DNA from: Flaccisagitta enflata
Lineage: Eukaryota > Chaetognatha > Sagittoidea > Aphragmophora
Length of the DNA stretch: 64,000 nt
Direction of reading: 5' to 3'
NCBI GenBank assembly: GCA_965153355.1
Contig: OZ231128.1
Location: 4,836,001 to 4,900,000, forward strand
Shown: positions 58,141 to 64,000 of the stretch, piece after piece
Numbering within the stretch: the first letter of the stretch is position 1
Layout of the letters: every line of letters starts with the position of its first letter
Translations under genes and position numbers: made by a program
The notes under the pieces: generated by a model
Databases searched by the model: none
What the model was told of the DNA's origin: nothing
The model's input: the letters and a program-made list of their open reading frames with translations, nothing else

Positions 58141-58459
58141 AAGACTTCTCATTTTGGCTAGAGTAACAATTCAGAGCCGCTGCTCCATAAAATTCCGTTT
58201 GTCCGTCCATTCATGGTAGATCAAATCACGACATCATGACAATGGAAAATGTTCCTTACAATAATTGGCACCGGCTGATCAGGCATGTTGGAGCCATTTT
58301 TTGGACGGTCTGCCTTGTCGGAAAAAAAACCTTGTATTACCTTAACTCGCGTATCGGCTACTTTAAATAATAAGAGGCTTTTTCCCTCCCTTCATTGGTC
58401 CGTCTGTCCGTCCGTAATGAGTCGAAAAGGGTAAAATCGCGCAAATTCGCACTGGTGAA

Positions 58460-58598
58460 GAAATTAACAAGGTCAAGTAGGCCAATAAGGCGCGACATGT
58501 GGATCGTCGAACGAATGCGTTACCAACCAACCAACCGACCGACCGACCGACCGACCAACGGACACAGCCAGTTTTAGAGGTGCCTTGTCGCACCTAAA
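58460..58598 (+). mobile_element. family A-related element, GGTGC hairpin subtype
   Basis: It begins aacaaggtcaagtaggccaa, has the motif aaggcgcgac, an (ACCG)n run at about 58526-58556, and ends with gaggtgccttgtcgcaccta. Confidence 0.7.
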
Positions 58599-59585
58599 AA
58601 CCCAGGTTACTTGTTTCTCATCTGGTTGCATGACTTTCTTGGCATGGACATCTTTTTTCAAATTGATTCCTAATAATAATCTTACGAGGGGGGAAATTTG
58701 AACAGAAAGAATGGCATCTGTTTGCAGTCTCATGAGCTATTTTTTACATAAATCAGGATTTTAAAATCAAATTGTTCACTCTATGTATTCAAATTAATAT
58801 AAACCATTTTGTACACTGAATCACTTATTGGTAAGAAAGATCATTTTTCAATTTTGATCAAGGAGTCAAAAACAGGGTCCTCGACATGTTTTGGTCTCAA
58901 AAATGGGGTTTTATTTTAGAAAATTTTCGCGCAAATTTAATTTCTTCAGGGGATTGAATTCTGTTACGGGCACCAGCACGACTGAAAACTTTTAAAAAAT
59001 ATTTACGTACATTTATCTTTTTAAGGCTGTTCAACGGCCAAATCATAATCGCGCGCCTTTCCTCTCATCTATTAAAGGAGAAACAAAAATGGAGGCTGAT
59101 AACGAAAAACTAATGACAATCATTACTTGAATCATTACTTGAATCATTACTTGAATCTACTCCTTGATACCATCACACTTCAATCTCTCTAAACGTGCCT
59201 GTTATTTCAACTTTCACCTCTGATAGCCTTTTTTTCTCGCAAGAAGCCATGCCTTTATCCGTCGATTCATAACTTTATCAAAAAAAAAAAAAAGAAGACT
59301 AATTCGAACCCTTTTAATAGTATGTCATCACTGAACATCTTTCTATTGGAAACTATATGCAGTATAATTACAATTCTTTTGATTAACTTTTGCGACACCT
59401 TCATACAAGTACAAAGAAAGAATATCAGTTTTACTTTAAGTTTGGGGAGGGGTTAAAAAAAAATCAATTACAAAGATCTCAAAACATTTTTTTGGGGGGG
59501 GGGGTGTAAGCCAATTTGAAAAATCTATATAGTAATTACGAAGAATCATTATGTTGTAAATTTGTATTTCATGTAAGTTTTTTTA
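58599..59585. other. AT-rich DNA, nothing recognised
   Basis: No gene or defined repeat was seen. Confidence 0.4.
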
Positions 59586-59723
59586 AGTCGCGTGCACGCG
59601 ACTCTACAATCCGCTCTGTCCGTCTGACTGTCTGTCGGTCGGTCGGTCCGTCACACTTTGTTTTTTTTTGCCGCCCCTGCCCACCCGCACGCGACTAAGG
59701 TAGCCGTGTATCCGGCCTTGTTT
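59586..59723 (-). mobile_element. minimal family A element
   Basis: In 138 bp it has the perfect hairpin gtcgcgtgcacgcgac, a cggtcggtcggtccg run, cccctgcccacccgcacgcg and the end gtgtatccggccttgtt. The motif gcacgcgac is the exact complement of gtcgcgtgc. Confidence 0.85.
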
Positions 59724-59839
59724 TCTCTCTAAATTGTGTGTTTTCTTTTAAATATGTGTGTACATGACTTTAGTGTAAGTGTAAATGAGAATCGCCGATT
59801 CTTTTCTATGTTTGCCTATCACCGTTTACTCTTCTTAGC

Positions 59840-59982
59840 CACTTGTGGGCCTCACTTGTGGGCCTCACTTGTGGGCCTCACTCGTGGGCCTCACTCGTGG
59901 GCCTCACTTGTGGGTCTCACTTTTGGGCCTCACTTGTGGGCCTCACTTGTGGGCCTCACTCGTGGGCCTCACTTGTGGGCAT
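59840..59982. repeat. 13-bp minisatellite
   Basis: About eleven copies of cctcacttgtggg. Open in three frames for this reason, not a gene. Confidence 0.9.
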
Positions 59983-60116
59983 CTATTCTACTTGCCACAT
60001 TGTTCCGTTGTCATTTGTTACTTCGTTGATACTCAATTATCACAATCATATGATTTCGATCTTGTGAAATAAAGATATTCCTTACCTAACTTCTCTTGTT
60101 GTACGATAAGTAATTT

Positions 60117-60375
60117 CAGTCGCGTGCAACGCGACTCTATAAGCCACTTTTCGGTCGGTCCATCCATCCCAAAGTTGATTGACTAGCATTTTTCAGAAAT
60201 GATTTTATTTTGTTTTTTACATTTTTGAACATTGGAGGAGGAGATAGATAATTTAAGGGTTATTCTGAAAATTTCTGAAAATTTCTGAATATATTTCTGA
60301 AAATTTTGGTCTGTCTGTCCATCCGACTTATTCTTAAAACGCCGACGCACGCTACGTTGGTCGAACGACCTTGTT
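60117..60375 (-). mobile_element. family A-related element
   Basis: The hairpin gtcgcgtgcaacgcgac is followed by ataagccacttttcggtcgg. The end has cgacgcacgctacg and gaccttgtttt. Similar to 5637-5826. Confidence 0.55.
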
Positions 60376-60782
60376 TTCAATGCGTCTGCCATTTTTCGCT
60401 CCAACACTCTATAACGAAGTAAAAGCCTTACTGGAATTTCGTCTTTGTCAATATTTGTTTCAATGTGATCACATTTGGTTTCAATGATTCAATGATGGCG
60501 CCGTTACAGGAGTTATAGAGAAGAGGGCTAAGAAGAGGGACAAGTTATAAAGAAGAGAGCCATTTGCGTTGCTGCTGACATTGACTTTGTTCAATCGATT
60601 TAAAGCTAGCTTATCATTCCTAGTTATATTTATGATTTTATAGTGGAATTTTATTTTCTTTTAAATTTGTCTTCGCCCAATGAAATTTTTCCCGTTTAGT
60701 GAGCATGCAGCAGTTATCAGCCTAGAATTCCGGCCTTTCAATCGAAATGATACAAAATTTCAAATTCATAAGATTTCAATTA

Positions 60783-62573
60783 CAGACAGGACCCAAAATC
60801 CCAAAAAAGAAGTGAGGAGAGATCCAAAGCTTTTGCAGCCCCCCCCCCCTACAGCTTACATGGCTCAAGCAATTTTCTCACTTTCAGTGGCGATTAACAC
60901 CTTAGGTGGATACCAGACGTTCTTTTATGCCCCCATATTCATGGCAGTGGCCAGGTTTGCGATCAAATTGGTACTTGGTGGTATTAAAAAGCAATGTCAG
61001 GTCTTGTTGAGGATTTTCTACCTTCCCTGGAGTAGCGGTTTTGGTTTTACTACCATGGGTAATAAATGGTTGTTGGGAAAATGTCCAATTTTGGTCACTT
61101 TGACCTCAAATTTAGGCCACTTTGCCTCAGAAATCGAACCTAAAATCCATGAGATTATTAAACTAGAGCTCAAGAGCTAACCAGTGGTGCAATCCGCATG
61201 TTTTTATCTTTTTTTGTTTAGATTTTAGAGGGTTTTAAAGATGGGGCTTGTGAGGGTTTTTTTGCATCATGAAATTTGGGGGAAAATTTGACAATTTTCA
61301 CGTTTTTCACTATATCGCAGCCTTGGATTGACGAATCTCTAAAAAATTGGTGACCAAATTGAAGAGTTTTTGATGCTCTCACTGATTCTGGAAAAATTTT
61401 TAATCGATATGGACCCAGAAAATTTTTATTTACTCTCAAAGCAGGTGAAAAAAGTCAAATTTTAATGTCATTTAGGCTATTTCTCTTTGAATAATTAGGC
61501 CACTTCCAAACTGAAAACTGACTTAAAATTCATGAGCAAATCAAACTACTGCACAAGAGCTATTTAGTGGTGCAATCAGCATGTTTAGATGTTGCTGCAT
61601 TTATATTTTACAGAACTTCAAAGATACAAGGGTATGGTCAAATGATGATATTTTCATACCCCTGTATCTTAGTTTATAAATCTAAATGCAGCAACATCAA
61701 CATGATTACACCATGACTAGCTCTTGAGTGGCAGTTTGATTTGCTCATGAATTACAAGTCAATTTTCAGTTTGAAACAACTAATTCTTAAAAAAGAAATA
61801 GCCTAAATGTTGATAAACAACAGTAAATAAAATTTTTCTGAGGCCATATCGATCAGAACACAAAGTCAGTGAGGAGGCATCAAACTCTTCATTTGGTCAC
61901 CAATTAGAGATTCATCAATCAAGGGCGATATAGTGAAAAGAGTGTCAAATTTCCCAGAAATTTCATGATGCAAAGCGCTCACAACATCTTTTAAACCTCT
62001 GGAAGCAAAAAAAGATAAAAACATGCAGATTCTTACTGGTTAGCTGTTAGCTCTAGTTTAATAATCTCATGAATTTAGGTTCGATTTAAAACAAAAGTGG
62101 CCTAGATTAGGCCAAAGTGACAAACAGACATTTTCTAACAATCTTATTATATGTTGATCAAACAAACCATCTCCAGTAAAATCCTCAACAAACCTGAAAT
62201 TGCTAATACCACAAAGTACCAATTTGATCATGACCAACCCTGCAATATGGGGGCATAACAGAACGTCTGGTGGATACAATTAGCGCTATCGTGGCGATTT
62301 TTGAATTTCCACCTAAAACACCCCCAGATTTTCAAAATTGAAGAAAAGATTGTTCAATTTTTTTTTTTTTTGGAGGGGGCCCAAAGGGTGATTTAACAAT
62401 GTCTAGGGGTGTTCTAGATGGAAAATCAAAAATCGCCACGGTGGCGCCAATTGTATCCCAACAAGGTGCAAACCGCCACAGCATATGAAAAAAATTAGAT
62501 TTAGCCATGTAAGCTGTGGGAAGGGCTGCTAAAACTTTAGGTCCCTCCTCACTTCTTTTTGGGGTTCTTTCTG
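60783..62573. mobile_element. 1.8-kb foldback element with TA target duplication
   Basis: It begins cagacaggacccaaaatccc and ends ttggggttctttctg, flanked by TA. Complementarity runs nearly the whole length (for example ttaaactagagctcaagagc against gctctagtttaa). The 166-codon frame at 60680-61180 lies partly in the arm and is not credible. Confidence 0.8.
62271..62460. mobile_element. small MITE nested in one arm of the palindrome
   Basis: The ends tggatacaattagcgc and gcgccaattgtatccca, with inner cgtggcgatttttga/tcaaaaatcgccacg, are inverted. The opposite arm lacks it. Confidence 0.75.
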
Positions 62574-63184
62574 TATTTGAATTATGACTTTCCCAGGTTT
62601 AGTCGCACCGCTCAGGTGTGTCAAATACGGGTGATGACTGAGTTAGAGACCATAACGCTGACTCAAAATGGGACTGTTGATTTTAAAATGATCACCGTTT
62701 TCCTTTTTCCAAAATTCCATCGGCAACCATTTTTTTTTCGCGATTGAAATCTAATGCAATGTCTGCACTTTCGTTCCCCAAGAAACAAATTGATTAACCA
62801 AAAAAGACCATCTTACTGTTTCATTGAATTTTCTATGATTAACCGAGACACTTTTCTTTAAAGCTTTAAAGAGGATAGCAGCATTTAAAAGTGATTGGAA
62901 TGCCTACTATAACAAGGCAAAGGATGAAAAGTCGATAACATGATTACAACGTAATGCAAATTAGGGGCAAAACAGGGTTTTTGAAAAAACGGAAGATGAC
63001 AGAAATTAGAAAAAAGAAGGCATTAGAATGAGTAACCCCATGATGTCCTAGCGTTATATTCTCAGGGATTAATGTTTTGCATATTGACACACCCGATCGC
63101 ACCGCACTGTACAAAGATTTTATATACTGTAATTGATACGCGTGTTCTTGGAGTACTTTTGTTTTTCAAAAAGTCTTTTTTTGC

Positions 63185-63288
63185 TCATTTCGTCTTTTTG
63201 TTGCTTTTGTCCTCAAGTTTTGGATATCCGTAGAATTGTTCCAGTTGCTCCTTCAAGTAGTCCACATCGCCAACGTTGAGATCCGAAT
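63185..63288 (-). CDS. last exon of an unidentified minus-strand gene
   Basis: On the minus strand the acceptor ttttttgcgcag precedes a frame that needs one base from the previous exon and then reads SDLNVGDVDYLKEQLEQFYG and YPKLEDKSNKKTK to a TGA. The tail is charged and helical. The product is not recognised. Confidence 0.6.
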
Positions 63289-63319
63289 CTGCGCAAAAAA
63301 GATAATGTATCAATTCAAT

Positions 63320-63720
63320 TTGATGATGATGATCATCATCATCAGCAGCATCATGATCATATTCGTTATCATCAACTTCATCAGGTTCATCATTATCATC
63401 ATCATCACATTGATCCTACATTTACTAGAAACAGAGACCAGGTAAGCAAGCATGACGCCGACCGAAACAACAACAAAAACAACAACGACGACGACGACAA
63501 CAACAACAACAACAACAACAACAACGATGACGACGATGACGACGACGACGACGACGACGACATCAAAAGACGACGACGACGACAACAGCATAACACAGCA
63601 ACAGCAGCAGCGGCAACGGCGGCAACGACAACGACGACGACGACGACGATGACGATGACGGCGAGACGGCGGACGACGACGACAGCAACGACAACGACGG
63701 CGACGACGACGACAGAAAAA
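63320..63720. repeat. (CAT)n and (CAA/CGA)n microsatellites
   Basis: Trinucleotide runs fill the presumed intron. Poly-Thr, poly-Val and poly-Ser frames here are artefacts. Confidence 0.9.
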
Positions 63721-63842
63721 TCTGATTACGCAACGCTTGGGTGAGCCGACGCGAAAGAAATAACCTTAATTTGGAAAAAAATCGACAAACGTTTTTCGAT
63801 TTTTTGAGTTCAAACAAAGGAAATAATGTTTTCAGCACTTAC

Positions 63843-63933
63843 CATATGCAATTTAGGAAGTTGGGGGCAGGACTAGGCTGCACATACAGTGGCTGAGGTT
63901 GAGGTGGTGCAGGGTGAGAGGGCACTTTACCTT
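63843..63933 (-). CDS. possible upstream exon of the minus-strand gene
   Basis: On the minus strand ttttttccag precedes a Pro/Gln-rich frame GKVPSHPAPPQPQPLYVQPS followed by PAPNFLNCI, with the donor atg|gtaagt. Joining it directly to 63288 gives a stop at the junction, so either an exon lies between them or this is not an exon of that gene. Confidence 0.35.
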
Positions 63934-64000
63934 CTGGAAAAAAGCTGGGCACTGTCGGATCAATACTTACTAGCGCTTATGAATTTTCTGAATCTTTTTT

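Noticed and set aside
59736-60072. Repetitive frames of 74-97 codons in three overlapping frames
   Set aside because: Explained by the 13-bp minisatellite, whose 39-nt cycle is open in every frame.
60680-61180. 166-codon plus-strand frame
   Set aside because: It lies mostly in one arm of the 1.8-kb palindrome and resembles no known protein.

Overview
This is eukaryotic nuclear DNA, almost certainly from an invertebrate animal. The evidence is split genes with GT-AG introns, GC-rich exons set in AT-rich non-coding DNA, very long microsatellites, Tc1/mariner-type inverted-repeat elements with TA target duplications, and a decayed non-LTR retrotransposon. The species cannot be named from this window. 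No bacterial operons, CRISPR array or intact rRNA or tRNA gene was seen. There is one 10-base assembly gap (10485-10494).

Layout. 1-1962: an open frame for a Gln/Gly/Ser-rich low-complexity protein that continues off the left edge. 1963-10994: repeats and mobile elements. 10995-15815: eight plus-strand exons of an SLC22-like major facilitator transporter, complete at the C-terminus but lacking the first membrane segment. 15816-41183: a 25-kb repeat tract with a possible two-exon gene tail (16457-17154), a dimeric satellite (19.98-21.08 kb), several foldback elements and a non-LTR retrotransposon broken by three later insertions (32.87-36.09 kb). 41184-56994: nine plus-strand exons of a dipeptidyl peptidase 4 (S9B) family protein. 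They cover the last part of the propeller and the whole alpha/beta hydrolase domain with an intact Ser-Asp-His triad; the N-terminal half was not found. 56995-63180: repeats, including a 1.8-kb palindrome. 63185-63933: the last exon, and perhaps an earlier one, of an unidentified minus-strand gene. I see no functional link between the transporter and the peptidase.

Two patterns stand out. First, a family of short dispersed elements (called family A here; about 20 copies, many in introns) ends in a palindromic hairpin. A roughly 9-nt motif near the other end is complementary to one hairpin arm plus its loop, and the two sites change together between subfamilies. Second, exon edges in both recognised genes carry tandem arrays (55, 71, 82 and 88 bp units, plus a single extra copy) built from the exon's own end with its splice site or stop codon. 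Microsatellites also start right at several 5' splice sites.
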